Assembly (NCBI GenBank): GCA_014871385.1
Contig: CM026425.1
Span: 14,513,668-14,577,667, forward strand
Source: Ceratodon purpureus
Lineage: Eukaryota; Streptophyta; Bryopsida; Pseudoditrichales; Ditrichaceae
Direction of reading: 5' to 3'
Length of the DNA stretch: 64,000 nucleotides
Shown here in pieces: positions 43,490-56,486 of the stretch. Under the pieces are notes generated by a model. It saw nothing but the letters and a program-made list of their open reading frames with translations, searched no databases and had not been told where the DNA came from. Within the stretch, counting starts at the first letter, position 1. Every line of letters begins with the position of its first letter. The position numbers and the translations under genes are program-made.

Positions 43490-46400
43490 GTGGAGGGATG
43501 GAGGGGCTGTTTAAGCTCCTTGAAGCTGCGGACGAAGCCTGATCGCTAGGTTCAAAGATGGCATCCGACCAGAGTGGCCAGGCTTCGGACAGGTTCTCGA
43601 TATTGGCAGATGCTGAATGTCGAGAGCGGCATGGAAAAGTGAGTTCGTTGAAGTCCACATCCTTGGAAATAAGGATTTTTTGAGATGCCCGATGATAGTT
43701 CCTGAATCCGCGAGAGTTTGAGTCGTAGCCTAAAAAAATGCATTCCACTGATCTAGGGGCCCATTTCTTCCGGGATGGGTTTGTGTCAAGAACAAATGTC
43801 CTGCATCCAAACACTCTGAGATGACTGAGAGAGGATTTCTGTCCTGTTAATTTTTCATGGGGAGTATCACTTGCGTTGGCCGTGGTGGCAGTTTGATTGA
43901 TGAGGTAGTTGGCTGTGGAGACAGCCTCTAACCATAGATGAGCAGGAATTTTGCTCTCAAACGCCATGCATCGAGCTTTCTCCAGCAAACTGTGATTCTT
44001 TTGTTCTGCCACGCCATTTTGATGAAGAGTGTGATTTTTAGTGAATTGTCAAAGTATTCCAAACTCATCACAGAAGGTTTGAAATTCCTTGGACACGTAC
44101 TCTCCTCCCTTGTCAGAACGAATTCCTTTGATTCTGTAACTCCCTTGAGTTTCAATCATGACGCGGAATTGTTTGAACCTTGAGAGAGTCTCGGATTTAT
44201 TTTTGAGAAAATAAATCCAGGTAAACCGACTGAAGTTGTCAGTTATGGTGAGCACATATTGTGAGCTAGAGAGTGATTTGACTAATAAAGGACCACACAG
44301 ATCACTATGAACAAGCTCTAGTGGTGCGGTAGTACGAGTACTTGTGGTGTGGCTGTCGCTTTGTGTCGTGAGGAACTTGGGCAGGGATGCGCTTTGACAT
44401 GCCGTTCTTGGGTATCCTTCTCCGACTCTGCTTTCCTTCTCGGCTGCTTGAACAGAAAGGCAGATCGTGCGAGAGGTGAGGTAATCCCAGTACTTTCTTG
44501 TGTTGTGCCATGAAGAGGATGGTTTTGTATCCGGCATGTCCCATTTGTCTGTGCCAAAGCTGTGTTTCTTGTGCTCTAGGCTCAAGTACCATGCTGTTTA
44601 CAAGAATTTTAGGCGGATGGAACTTGTAAAGTCCATTTCGCTTGTCTCGCTCTCTAGTAGTCACAATGTGACAGGGCTTTGGTGACGGAAAGTCTTTCAC
44701 AATCCAAACTTGCTCGGAGTCAAACAATAGCTTGTAGTTCTCTTGTGAGTCTGTAATGGTGCCTACAAAAAGTAGGTTTTTAGTTACTGGGGGGGAGCAT
44801 GATAAAGTGTACAACAAAGTGACACATGTGATCATTTGAAAGTGATTATGAAGTGTGCTGTTTTTTAAAGCTCAAATCTGATTTTGAGCATTTTGGTGTA
44901 GTTTTTGAGCATTTTAGTCACGTTTTTGGGTATCACAAGGTATCTTATATACATCTTCATGAAGAAAAGAACTTCAATTGAAACTTAATTTGACCACTAG
45001 TTCTAAATCATGAAATGAACTTTTTCAATGTCTTAATTTCTTTGGGGCCCTCTATTGTCTTTAGAGGATGTTTTTTTCAATTTAGAAAACAATGTTCGGT
45101 GAAAAAATACTCACAAAAAGTACCGCGGAAGTGACCCTCCTAAATAACATCCTTGCGGTACTTTTGGAACCCTAAACCAATTGATGAGTATAGGAATTGA
45201 CTATTTTAGAATACTTTTTAAAAATACAGAGGGCCCCACGTCATCAAAAGTGATTTTTAGATAGTTTCTGATTCTTTTATAGCCACTTTTTCAAATTATT
45301 GCATTCACTTTGCTTGGGTTTGAAGCCTTCATACAATAACTTTAAAGTGTCTACTTTGCACGAAACTTTTCCAACTTATACAAAAACAAGTTGAGAATCT
45401 ATATTAGCAAAAACAATTGACTTCAATTACATCTTTCCATCACTTTTGTGCAGTTTTTGCAAAAGGGCTGAAATTGACAAATAGATAAGCACTTTTCCTG
45501 TACACTTTATCATGCTTCCCCCATTACACCCGGCACATAAAGAACGTTGTCAAATCTTATACCACCGAGGGAAGTGGGAATTTCCACTGATCCCTTTCAT
45601 GCTACATGGAGCTTCTCTCCTCCTGTTGTACTAATACTTGATTGGTTGGCTTCTTCTAAGTCTATCAGGAGCTGTTTTTGGCCAGTCACATGTCGTGAGG
45701 CACCACTGTCTAGAAACCATTCGGCATTCTTCTTGTGTTGACTACTACAAGCAATATTGAGTTTGGTAAGGTTAACTGCAAGGTCTTGCTCAAGAATGAC
45801 CTCTGGGAACTCATCGCTGGAGTCGGACTCTCCACTGCCGAAGTTGTCGATCAAGTTGATCGAGGGTTTCTCGCTGCGGCTTGCGCGTCTTCTCTTTAAT
45901 TCAACAGCCAGTTCATGGCAGTTACACATCCAATGGTCTCTGCCTCCACAGTAGTGGCAACTTCTGGTTTTCTTCTGCTTGGAGCGGCTATCTTCACTTC
46001 TTCGAGTTGCTGGGCCTTTCCCGGGGGCTTTGACAGGTAGAGCTTTGTGGACAGCGCGATTGGAGCCCTTGAGCTCATGTGTCAGATCATCTTGCAGAAG
46101 GATGACTGTCAGCTCCGTGAATGACGGAAGAGCAGTCCTGTACATAACAGAGTTCACTAGACCTTTGAAGCTGTCTGGAAGAGCCATGAGTGTGTGCTCA
46201 GCGAGCTCGGCGTCATCTATGACTTCACCTACGAAAGCAAACTCATTGACAAGTTCCCTCACTTGCTGCAGAAAGGTGGTCATTGAGTTGCCCTCGTCCA
46301 TCTTGAGGTTTGCTAACTTCCTGCGCAGCATCAGTTTTCTGAAGTTAGTTCCATTTGCATAGAGATCTTTTAGTGTTTTCCAACATACATCTGGCTCATT

Positions 46401-46651
46401 TATACTCACTATGTAAGGAATGACATTGTCCTTTACTGAAAGTGCTATCATAGTTAGAGCCTTTTTTTCTGTTGTTCTAATATTGCTAATTCGGTAGGAG
46501 TGGTGGGAGCAACTATCCCGGGAGGTGGTTCTACTAGCTTCCACACGTTATCACGGCTCAACAGATTCTGCATCTTGAAGCTCCAAACACTGTAGTTTGG
46601 ATGCCCTTTAAGCTTGGAAGAGTCTCCCATCAGACTGTCTCTGAATGCCAT
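43490..46651 (-). pseudogene. copia-2 gag-pol remnant with frameshifts and stops
   Basis: ATG at 46651 (MAFRDSLMGDSSKLKGHPNY), a copia gag of a different family from copia-1. Frame changes at an A7 run near 46465. Zinc knuckle CHYCGGRDHWMCNC is near 45945, protease DSGASRHVTG near 45700. TGA interrupts near 45600, and the TIR element splits the frame at 45523/44788. The integrase region (WHRQMGHAGY, LVHSDLCGPL, SDKGGEY, GVAEQKNHSL) has a shift near 44480 and a stop near 44049. The integrase C-terminal region (VFGCRTFVLD, FLGYDSNSRGFR) ends at the junction. Clearly dead. Confidence 0.85.
44788..45523. mobile_element. Non-autonomous TIR element, copy A (736 bp), 4-bp target duplication TTAC
   Basis: Ends TGGGGGGGAGCATGATAAAG and, inverted, TGGGGGAAGCATGATAAAG. 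Flanks are TTAC at 44784-44787 and TTAC at 45524-45527. Removing the element plus one TTAC restores continuous copia-2 pol reading, which confirms the borders. No ORF of note. Copy B at 47803-48540 is homologous over most of its length. Confidence 0.8.
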
Positions 46652-46772
46652 GATCTAGGACTGTTAGTATCTGTCACCTATTGATCTGTTGCTGCTAGTA
46701 GCTCTATACTTAACTAAGACTGACTTTGCATGCTCAGATCTCTGAAGTATGACGTCTACTAAGTTCAACCTC

Positions 46773-46784
46773 GCTCTGATACCA
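46773..46784 (-). other. Primer binding site of copia-2
   Basis: TGGTATCAGAGC on the minus strand, directly next to the LTR end (CTCTACA). Confidence 0.85.
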
Positions 46785-47053
46785 TGTAGAGGATCACTGG
46801 TTGAACGTCTAAAGACTAAAACAGATGATCTGCTTCAGCTCAAGGAGCTCAATATATGCGTATGGGAAAGGTAACCCAACTAGCCCTGTTAATTATGTCT
46901 AATTAACTGTATCGCTGTGAGTGGGAAGGCCACTATCAGCGTAAACTAACTGCATTGCCGTTGCTCCGTACCCTGCAGGTACCGTCCTTCAGGTCGCCAT
47001 GACGCCCTTAATGTTGTTGCAGCTTCACAGCGTCAGCATCTATTACTATGACA
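46785..47053 (-). repeat. Probable 5' LTR of copia-2, about 269 bp
   Basis: The inner end (CTCTACA on the minus strand) is fixed by the primer site. The outer end is placed at TGTCATAG (minus strand, 47053) because it gives a TGT...ACA LTR and the sequence turns AT-rich beyond it. With no second LTR the outer border is tentative. Confidence 0.55.
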
Positions 47054-47394
47054 TGTTTTTATGAATTAAATCTATACTTTTTGTCAAATGTAAAAAATTG
47101 AGCAAAATTATCTATAAAAAGTTATAGACTACACGTGTTATAAAATAAAATTCAAGATTCTTAAAGATGAGGTTGTGGCCAAAATCATGTTTGTTTCAAA
47201 TTATGATATATCTTGAGGACTATATAATTCTTAAAAAATCCTAAAATCTACATCAATTTGACACTTTTGCTTTTAATATCCCTTAATTAAAGTTCAAAAT
47301 CCAAAAAGTATGACATGTCTAAAACACCACAAATTAAACAAAAAGGCTTCAAAAAGGTTGCTCTTTGATACAAGCACTTTAGTATCAAAATATA

Positions 47395-47453
<59 letters not shown>

Positions 47454-47802
47454 TTATATATATATTTATATATGTATGTATAATTTGCCTTTCACGATAG
47501 CTTAAAGAATTTTTTCTTTGCAAATCTAAAAGAACTAGTGCATCATTAGTCAATTGCAGAACTAACATATGTAACGATTGGGACCTTGATCCACATACCA
47601 AACCCATCCAACGTAGCCATTGGCCCACTGTATCAGGATTTAAAGTACATGATATTGCACAAACCCTCTTCCATACAACATATTTTGCAAATACATACAA
47701 TCCACTATTGTACTTGGTTAAGTCTCTAACTTGCATTTGGTTGGACAAAGCTCTAACACCTTTTTTTTACTCCATCATTTCAAACCAAATCCATTGCTCA
47801 AA
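47054..47802. other. AT-rich intergenic DNA with a (TA)n microsatellite
   Basis: (TA)n with a few substitutions runs from about 47399 to 47478. No gene is seen; the ORF at 47446-47748 looks like chance. Confidence 0.6.
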
Positions 47803-48540
47803 AGGGGGAAGCACAATAAAGTGTACCAAAAAGTGCAAAATGTGACCACTAGGAAGTGAATATGAAGTGTGCTGTATTTTATTACTCAAAGCTGATTTTG
47901 AGCATTTTGGTGTAGTTTTTGAGCATTTTAGTCACTTTTTTAGGTGTCACAAGGTATCTTACAGGCATCTTTATAAAAAAAACATCTTCAATTGAAACTT
48001 AATTTGACCGCTAGTTCTAAAACATGAAAATGAACTTTTCCAAAGTCTTAATTTCTTCATTTGGGGCCGTCTATTGTCTTTAGAGGATGTTTTTCCCAAT
48101 TTAAAAAACAATGTTCGGTGAAAAAAAAGTGACAAAAAGTTTCGTGGAAAAGAGGTCCCCGAAAACATCGGAACGAAACTTTTCGCCCGTACAAACTTCT
48201 GAACTAACCGCTCAAGCCCATTTCATAAATCGCAGCTGACAATCGGGGAGTACAGTGCAGTCAAAAGTGATTTCTGACATCCGGGCACTGTTTTCTGTCC
48301 ACTTCTTCAAATCATACCATTTCACTTTGTCGCACTTTCTGTGGCTCGTAAGGCATTGTAGAAGCCACGCATCGGTTCCAAAATTTTGTAGACTCAAGAT
48401 GAGCAAGTCTATTTTGTATACCCAAAGCCCCTTCCAACATCTCATCAAATTATATGTCACTTTTCTTAGTGTTTACAACAATGGCTGAAATTGGCAATGA
48501 GCTAGGCACTTTTGTGGTACACTTTATTGTGCTTCCCTCC
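47803..48540. mobile_element. Non-autonomous TIR element, copy B (738 bp), target duplication CAAA
   Basis: Begins AGGGGGAAGCACAATAAAGTG and ends CACTTTATTGTGCTTCCCTCC. Flanks are CAAA at 47799-47802 and CAAA at 48541-48544. Long stretches match copy A (for example GAGCATTTTGGTGTAGTTTT), with a diverged middle section. No transposase. Confidence 0.78.
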
Positions 48541-48702
48541 CAAATTAAAAAATTCAAAGCTTTATAGGGCCTTCATGTGCATGTGCATTGAATTCTTTTA
48601 ACCTTCACTTGAAATAATAGAGTCATATGTAAGAGCATCAAATAGGTGATTTAGATATCACAAGTTTTGATTCAAAATAATATTATTTCTTTACTCTAGA
48701 TA

Positions 48703-49774
48703 GTTAACTCCAAGAGTTTCTTTGTGTTTTGGAGCCAAAACTTTCCAAAACAAATCCCTGCTCATAGCAATCTATTATTTTTTTAAATTTGACATCAAAT
48801 AGAATTTTCAACTTTAGAATCTTGTACCTAACTTGTATAAAAAGGTGTATACCATATTGGAGCAAGATCCACCATACAAATTGGAGAATGTAAGCTTCAA
48901 AGTAACAAAAAAAAGTTTTTTTTGACACTGTCCAAGCAATGTACTTAAGTTTTGATGCTCATTAAAGTATACTTTGAAAGCACATTTGATCAATGGATGG
49001 TCATCTATTCTTGTAGATATAGAAGTAAGGTTTACGCTCACCAACTTTGAACTCCCTACATGCTTGAGAAAGGCTGATAATCTTTGTTTTAGTCATAAGG
49101 GATGTGCTGAAAATTTCTTACAATTTCCAAATTTAATACAAACAACAGGACAATCTAAGCATGCCCAAATGGATATTCAAACATATAATATATTCTTGTT
49201 AATGAAAAAAGGACCACGGTCCACAATTAATTTCAATAAAATAAGAGAACAACTTGAATTTATACAAATCGTTAAAGTATAAACGTTACAATTTCCTATA
49301 AATTCAAAGGGGCAAATCTAGAATAGTTTGTCGTGTAGATGGACTCGCTGCCAAGTTACAAAAACATGATGATATATGTCAGCGCCAGATGAAATATGAA
49401 GGGTGGATGTATTTTTTTCTTATGGATGAAAAAATATATGTTAGGTGAAAAATCTTGGGTCTATTATGTTACAAGTGCCTACCCTTTGGGATTTAGTCTT
49501 GTCACTTAGTGCCCTTGTGAATGACGGGCAATATAAGCAGAAATTGGAATATTATGATTGATTACTCCTTGCCAAGATTTAGATCAAACCCATCTAAAAT
49601 CCATAACACTTGCATTCTAATTTCAAATACTTTGAAAATTATGCCATCGGAAAACTATTTGTAAAGGCTATGTGTAGTAAAATATTAAAATATTCCAAAT
49701 ATTTAGGAACTTAAAATAGGCTGCACAAAATTTTAGCAACCACAATGTGATTTCAAAGAACTTTAGGGATTAAT
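48703..49774. mobile_element. Old TIR element, copy 2 (TTAACCCCTAAA family)
   Basis: Starts GTTAACTCCAAGAGTTTCTTTG and ends AAAGAACTTTAGGGATTAA. Internal blocks align along most of their length with 49959-51126, in the same orientation (for example TTTAGTCTTGTCACTT and GAATGACGGGCAA). No ORF of interest. Confidence 0.5.
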
Positions 49775-49958
49775 AGACATAAAAGAGCTTAGTGATCTTT
49801 CCATAGTAGATATGTAAGATCATAGTGGTCTCAAAATTTAAGGAAAACTAGTTTTTGAGGATGTAATGAAATACAGTAAACACACCATGATCTTCCATAC
49901 CTCCCAACTATTCAGAGAAAGAAAAATAATTATACAACAAACCAAAACTCATGGTATA

Positions 49959-51126
49959 TTTAACCCCTAAAAGCCCTTGGTGTTTTTGGAGCCAAAACTG
50001 CCAAAAACATATCCCTACTAATTTCTAAATTTAGACATTACATTGAATACTTAACCGTAGGATCTTGTAATTTACTCATTCAAATAGCTATATACCAATT
50101 TTGAAGACAATCCAATGTACAGATTGCGAGATTATAACATTTGAAACCACTAAAGTTTTTTTTGACACTGCCCCAAGAGTATACTTAAGTTTTGATGCTA
50201 AAAAACTATACTTTGCAAACACATTTTATATATAGAGAATGATCAATTACTTTAGGTATGGAAGTTAGGTATAAGCTCACAAAGTTTGAGCCTCATACAG
50301 GCTTGGAAAGGCAAAAATTCCTTGATTTTGTGAAAGGGGGTGTGCTAAAAATACATTACATTCTCCAAAATTAAAACTATTTAAAGGATAGTTTGAAGAT
50401 GTCTAATTGGAAATCTGAATGGTAGATATGTTGAACTCAATGAGGAAAAGAACCACAAAAAATTTCAATGCAATCGGAGTAGATTTCAAATTTCTAGAAT
50501 TTTTTGAAGTCTAAATTGTATATTTTTCTTTTATTTCAAAGGGCAGTTTTGGTAAAAGGGGGTCATGTGGATGGACCCACTGCCACGTCATAGATAATGG
50601 ATGAAATTCATTAGATTTGGATGAAAATTGAAGATTGGAGGAAATATTTTATATGGATGAAACTAGATTTTGGATGAAAACTATGCTCCGGATGATAATT
50701 TTCATTTGGATGAAAAAAATCAGCAACCTTCTTAGATGGAAATGGTTAGTTAGATGAATATTTTATTGGATGAAAATCGTCATAAATGTGTATGGATGTA
50801 CAAATATTGGGCCCATTATTTTGCAAGCGCCCACCCTTTGAAATTTAGTCTTGTCACTTTCTGCCCCATTGAATGACGGGCAACTTGGGTAGAAAATGGG
50901 TGATTTCCATTGGTTATTGGCTGCCCGGATTTAGAGCAAATTTTTCTAAAATTCATAACTTTTGCATAATAACTCTGAATGCTTTGAAATTTGCGCCATT
51001 GGAAAGATATCATTGAGAGCTATATAAAGTAAAAATTTCAAAAAATAATAAAATTCTGAAACCTTAGAATAGCCTGCCAGAAGTGCTACAACCCCAAACG
51101 GGTCTCAAGGGCCTTTAGGGATTAAA
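49959..51126. mobile_element. Old TIR element, copy 3 (TTAACCCCTAAA family)
   Basis: Starts TTTAACCCCTAAAAGCCCTTG and ends CAAGGGCCTTTAGGGATTAAA, an inverted repeat of about 20 bp with few mismatches. It contains GGATGAAAAT-type words in its middle. It is the best preserved of three copies in the window. No coding capacity. Confidence 0.6.
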
Positions 51127-54100
51127 AACTCAAGATAACTTTAAAAAAACAACTCTAGTTTCCAAAAACTAAAAAATGTCCACTTCATGTTTTCTCCGGC
51201 TCCATTGCTCTTCAAATGGACATTAAATAGATAAGCTTGAGCTCAGGAATAAACAGAATCACCAACCATGATCATAACCAACAAGCCAAGCCAATTTGGA
51301 ACTTTGATCATGATTCATGCCTATCGATCACACAGTTTCCCACACACCAAAGCCCAGGTCCACCTCCACATATGCCAAATCTAAACTTTAGACTCCACCT
51401 CCCGAGGCATCCAACCTGGTACCACTCTACAAAGTTTCCTAGACCCGCCGGCCCAAGTGCCCCTTGCTAGGTCCGGAGCCTCCGAACCTTCTTCGTTTTA
51501 CTCGGTCGCAACTCCAGCCACGTACCACCGGTTCAAATATCTCACTGTTCATTAATTTACAGCTTTCTTCCGAGTGTAGTCTTGTCTAGCTTTTCCTGCA
51601 ACTGCTGTAGACTTTATTAATCTTTTTCTAAAATTTTGATATATTTCGTGGTTAGTTGCCGTGGTCAGTCTATCCGAAAGGGTATTTTGCGGTTACATTA
51701 GGGTACAATAATGCTGCAAGGACTGTCGGAAGGGAACTGAGTACTAGCGATTGCAGTATAGGTGATTAAGTTAGTCAGAGTGGACCCTGATTTAGGGCAA
51801 TCGCTATGAGCCTTGCAAGTTGCGATGATCGACATGGGGTGTAAAGTTTTTGGGAAGGATCGACTTTACCGCGTCAATAATCGAGCATCGAAAACTGCGA
51901 CCGAACTCGACCATCTTCGAGGATGATTCGCTTCTACGCCAATCTGCTGGCTGGATAGATCATCCTTTTGTTGCGAGGCCTGCTGGTTGATTGTGGATCA
52001 GAATCTAGATAGACGAGTGCCGCTTTTCGGGACAGTGCTTGCTCAACGTGCTGTATTATGTTTGGAGTCTTGTGAGTGTCTGAGATTGATCTTTCTTGGC
52101 TGCTTGAGTGGAGGGTATCTCTTTTAACGCGGTGCATAAGATGGCACCTGATCAACTTGTTTCGTTCGAGCACTACGCGGGCGGCGCTGAGAGGCTAGAT
52201 TTGGTGAAAGTTCAAGGTTAGGGAGATCGTTGCGGTGGTGTTCGTCGAAGAGTTTGGGTCTGGTTTGAGAGTTAAGCATTCCGTGTGTTTTGAAGGGGCT
52301 TGTTTGGTTGAGGTCGAGACAAGTTGAGGTTGAAGGAAGTCGGGCTGACAGGGTATGAAGCGACAAAGTTCTTGTGAGAAGGAGATTAGCGTTGATGGAG
52401 AAGCGCTGAATGCAGAAGGGTTTTCCTACGTACGCGTTCTGTACCTGAATCCAATGCTGCTTGAGGCGGCTCTCGGTGCGACCATTTATGAGGTTTCTGC
52501 AATGTTTCGACCTATTAGGTAAGAGTCCTGTGCTAAAATATTGTATATGGTTTCCGTTACCTGTAAAATCGGTCTTAATCTTGTGGGATTCGCAGTGGAG
52601 CAACACAGTGCGAACGATTCCTTGCTCCGCAATGTATTTCTGGCCACATTCGGGGCTCGGGTTGGGAAAAGAATCGTTGAAGTGGTGTTTCCTTCTCACA
52701 GTTTCTAATCGTAGCAATCACTTCATTACTGCACGGTCTTGAATGAAGACGAGACCGAGATACCGTGATTGCGAAAATCGATGTGACAGGATGAGGCAAT
52801 GGTCGTGCGTTTGCTTACAGCAGTCATGTAGCAGATGCGGAGGCGTTCTGATAAACTGATTTTGAAAGAATCTATAGAAGCTTCAATCTTATACAAAGAC
52901 ACATGATTCCGCTTATCAAAAATCTCGAATAAGTATGGATATAATTTGGTCCAATGCTGCGGATTCGCTGCAGACAAATATATATTGCTGTTCAGGACGC
53001 TATTCAATATCGCTCGACTTGCGTTCAATTGTTCAGCTGTACCGCGTACTGATGCCAAAAGTTCTTTTCCCATATGATCTAGCACAGTTCGTGAGATCCA
53101 GTCTTTTCGACGTTAAAGAATCGAGTATGATAAGCTCGGGTCTTGATCAAACGTTTCGGTCAATTTCTGAAAAAGTTTAGTATTATGGGAGGACGCACTA
53201 ACTTAACATTCAGTTATTGGTTAGCAACGGGTCCACATGCTTGCCTCACTGGAGGACTTTGGGATGCGTCAAGTCTAGGGCTTTTTTTCTTGACCATAAT
53301 CCATCCTGTAAAAGTGAGGCATTGATTGAAAAACTTGATCTCATGGATTTTAATCTTCCGAAAGCAACGGTTGTAACGTTGACAATATCAGGCCATGTAA
53401 CAAGAAACATTCAGTCTTTCAAATGAATTGGCTGTATGCTCATCTTTCTCAATATTTTTTGGCACTCGGCTTTCAGGTCAAACTGTTCAATAATGACCAT
53501 ATGGAAGATTTGCTACCGAATGTGACATTGATCTTTCAATGATTTATAGCGCAAGTTGGATAAACCAAATTGCATGTCTGACTCATGGAGGTAATCTTCA
53601 ACACAAACTTCCTTTTCATTTTTTAGACTTTATCTTGCATTGGACAGTCAGATGCAATGCTGTCCATTCGATCTACTGAGGAAAATATGTAGGGCTCCAT
53701 TTAGTTCTGTGGCATCTCGAACTCTGAAGCTCAATATATTTTAAAGAGACCATCCATGTGATTTAGGAGCTTAATGAAGTTTAAATCATGTTGTTGCTGT
53801 AGATCTGATTGCAGTATTTACATGGCCATGTGATGTACTGTACAATTCTAAGTAACGTTCCATTAGTCAGGCTACCCAAGGGACCGTGAAACCTTCAGAA
53901 AGTATCTGGATCAGAAAGCTTGAAAATGATTAAACAGTCCGAGAAGGAGTTTCCCTGGTATGCACTAACTCTGAGATGTTTCATTTTTCCCAAGTAACAG
54001 AGGCCAGCACCGAGGAAAGTACTGTTCCTAGCATGCAGGCTCTGGCTCAGCAACTCACGGATGGAAGAATATGAATAGAAGGACTGATGCTCTGAATGAT

Positions 54101-54198
54101 AGAAAAATGCAGCCTAGCTTCTTTATATCCTCTTCACGGAAGTATTTGGCCTGAATCCTGATACTGCGGTCACATTAAAGGAGCGAGAAGACACGGAG
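51127..54198. other. 3 kb upstream of the bHLH gene; no gene supported
   Basis: Base composition is more balanced than in the flanks, especially 51480-52740. ORFs on the minus strand (52124-52717, 197 codons; 52726-53085) have no domain I recognise. The region may hold the promoter and a long spliced 5' leader of the bHLH gene, or missed upstream exons. I did not find a bHLH-MYC_N domain here. Confidence 0.4.
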
Positions 54199-56220
54199 AT
54201 GAATCGGGTTTTCTATTCAGATTTTAAAGATCAAGTGATCTGCACTACAGAGGACACCAATACTGTCTGGCGATTGCAGGAGTTTAATCCTGCCCAATCT
54301 AACACGCATCGGGCTCATAAGAACAACGAATTTTTAGAACTGAATCAAATGAAAATCACTAGGGATCATTCGCAAGTGCCAGACTTGCCCTTAGCAAACG
54401 AAGTGACCAGGGGTACAGTTTCAAGTTTGGGCAGCAAACGGACAAAATCTATGACCGATCACAATGATCAGGATCTTGTGGAAGGTGTGGGACTCAGATC
54501 AAGCAAAGTGAAAAATCAAGGAAGAGCTTCAAGTGTTCATGCTTCCAAAAACCTTATTTCCGAAAGAAAGCGGAGGAAGAAGCTAAATGAAAGTCTCTAT
54601 GAACTGCGGAGTTTAGTTCCAAACATAACCAAGGTACTATATACTCATCAGTCAACCACCTGCAGGTTTGCTTTCATTTTCTTGAGACGTCTGGTGTTAA
54701 AAAATGTCACAGAGATTTCCCTACCAAAAGGCTAATATTCATACTCAAATCATTTTGTTTCTGCGCTCATTGCAAAGTGGTCCAACTTCTGTACTAATTT
54801 TAAGTTTTTAATTACATGTGCAGTTGGATAAAGCATCAATTATAGGAGATGCTATTAATTACATCAAAGAGCTTCATCAAGAAGTCGAAACAATAGAGTT
54901 GGAAATTTCTAAGAAAGAGAACGCATCAATGGTGGAGGGCTCGGGACGATCAATGGCGTCAGACTCTGGGGAAAATGCAGTAAAGAGTGGCGCGATTACA
55001 GAAACTGGTGCAGTAACAACCGTGAATTACACGATCGATAGCCAGCCTAATCATCAATATTTTGGAATAGAGTATGTTGAAATTTTTTCACAAGATATTG
55101 ATCAAGACCAGTCCCCCGCAGCTATTGACCAAGAGCAGTCCCCTGCAGTTGTGGATCAACAGAAAATGGTTGAGGTAAATTTACTAACTGGACCTTCGAG
55201 TAACTGTGTAACTACGCGTCCAGCTTTTTAGTAATCTGAAAATCTCAACTCAAGTCAGCAAATCTATAGGAGCATGCTAACTATGGCTTATTGACTTTCA
55301 AATGTTTTAAGATACTATTAAGCATGTTTTGTTGAATTTTATGAGCGGTAAGCAGTGATTTAAAGTGATATAGTTATCGACAGGTGACCAGGTGAATTTC
55401 AGAAACTGGATGGAGACATTTAAGTTCTTAATTATCCACGTTCTTGAATTAGTAGTCAAGCAATGTAATCAAAGCTTTAGGATCTGACGACGGTTTGTAA
55501 CATTTGCTTTAAACTGTGTAGATCATGACGTAATTGTGGACCTCTGAAATCAAGTTGGTTGTTGGTCTCATTTCATGAGTTCATATGATCTGCCTATTTG
55601 AGCACATTGACATGTGTTTTGTTGTTTTTTGGCGCTATGGCAGATAGAGATAGACAAACTAGATCAGAAATCATATCTCCTCAGAGTCTTCTGTCAAAAA
55701 GAATCTGGGATTCTTGTGCAGCTGATGGACTCTTTGGAATCATTGAATGCAAATTTTCTGAGCGCCAATTGTACAACCTTGGAAGAGTCCATGATCAACA
55801 CCTTTGTCATTGAGGTACGTCCACATGCAAATATGCCAACACTTTGCGAAGCTTGCATGCGGTTCTGAATGCATGATTTTGTCTCAGGTTTCAAAATTGA
55901 TTTCTGCACTAAACCAAACAGTGGAACCAGCCAACAATCGTATTAATTTTTTGATAATCATTCCAGGACCACACTTCCAGCGTTGTACATTTATTATCCG
56001 TTTCACGTAACCTTCAATATGTGATTCTCATTCTTTGATTCAAGACTCTCCTTTACATTAAGTTAATTTATCACTTTGCATGCTGAAATGGTTCATTGTG
56101 ATTTTCCTCGCATGAATGCAGATGCAGGAGGCTGAAATCATGGAAATCGAAGAAGTGCAAACGATCATTACGAATGTCGTTGCTGAGCATGGGCTCACGT
56201 CAGTTGTGCTAAAAACTTGA
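54199..56220 (+). CDS. bHLH transcription factor with C-terminal ACT-like domain, AMS-like
   Basis: Nuclear DNA-binding protein expected to dimerise and bind E-boxes. Exons are 54199-54633, 54824-55174, 55644-55814 and 56122-56220, all GT-AG and phase 0, giving about 351 aa. Basic region KNLISERKRRKKLN has the Glu and Arg needed for E-box contact. Helix-loop-helix LYELRSLVPNITK (end of exon 1) continues LDKASIIGDAINYIKEL (exon 2), with the intron at the usual place in the loop. Exons 3-4 encode an ACT-like fold (LLRVFCQKESGILVQLMDSL). The closest match I can recall is ABORTED MICROSPORES and relatives, regulators of tapetum and spore-wall development. It lacks their long N-terminal MYC-type domain, so it may start further upstream or be a shorter lineage form. 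MULE-R begins about 270 bp after the stop. Confidence 0.75.
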
Positions 56221-56486
56221 ACGTGCAAGATCCTTGCAAGTCAGGTAATTTTAACCCATAAACACCCTCCTACTCGAATATTAGTGTATTTTGTTTCCCA
56301 TTTGGACGTGATCAATGTGATCGCAGCAAGCTTTTAACGCTTTCGAGCCCAGGTGACCATATTCTGGTCTCAAAACTGATTGTAACGTGAAGAACTTATG
56401 ATCAGGAATGAATTGAAGTTTGAAATACTTGGTTCAGAGTTTTGTTTTTGCCATAATCTCACTCTGGTACAATCAGATCAAGGACG

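Larger units (their letters stand above)
43490..47053 (-). mobile_element. Ty1/copia LTR retrotransposon (copia-2), decayed and 3' truncated
   Basis: Minus-strand element: 5' LTR at 46785-47053, primer site at 46773-46784, gag, protease, integrase. It stops at 43490 after the integrase, next to the receptor kinase exons. RT, RNase H and the 3' LTR are gone. A 736-bp TIR element lies in its pol (44788-45523). Confidence 0.8.

Noticed and set aside
52124..52717. 197-codon ORF on the minus strand as a gene
   Set aside because: No domain, no clear promoter or splice partners, and no support in its amino acid make-up.
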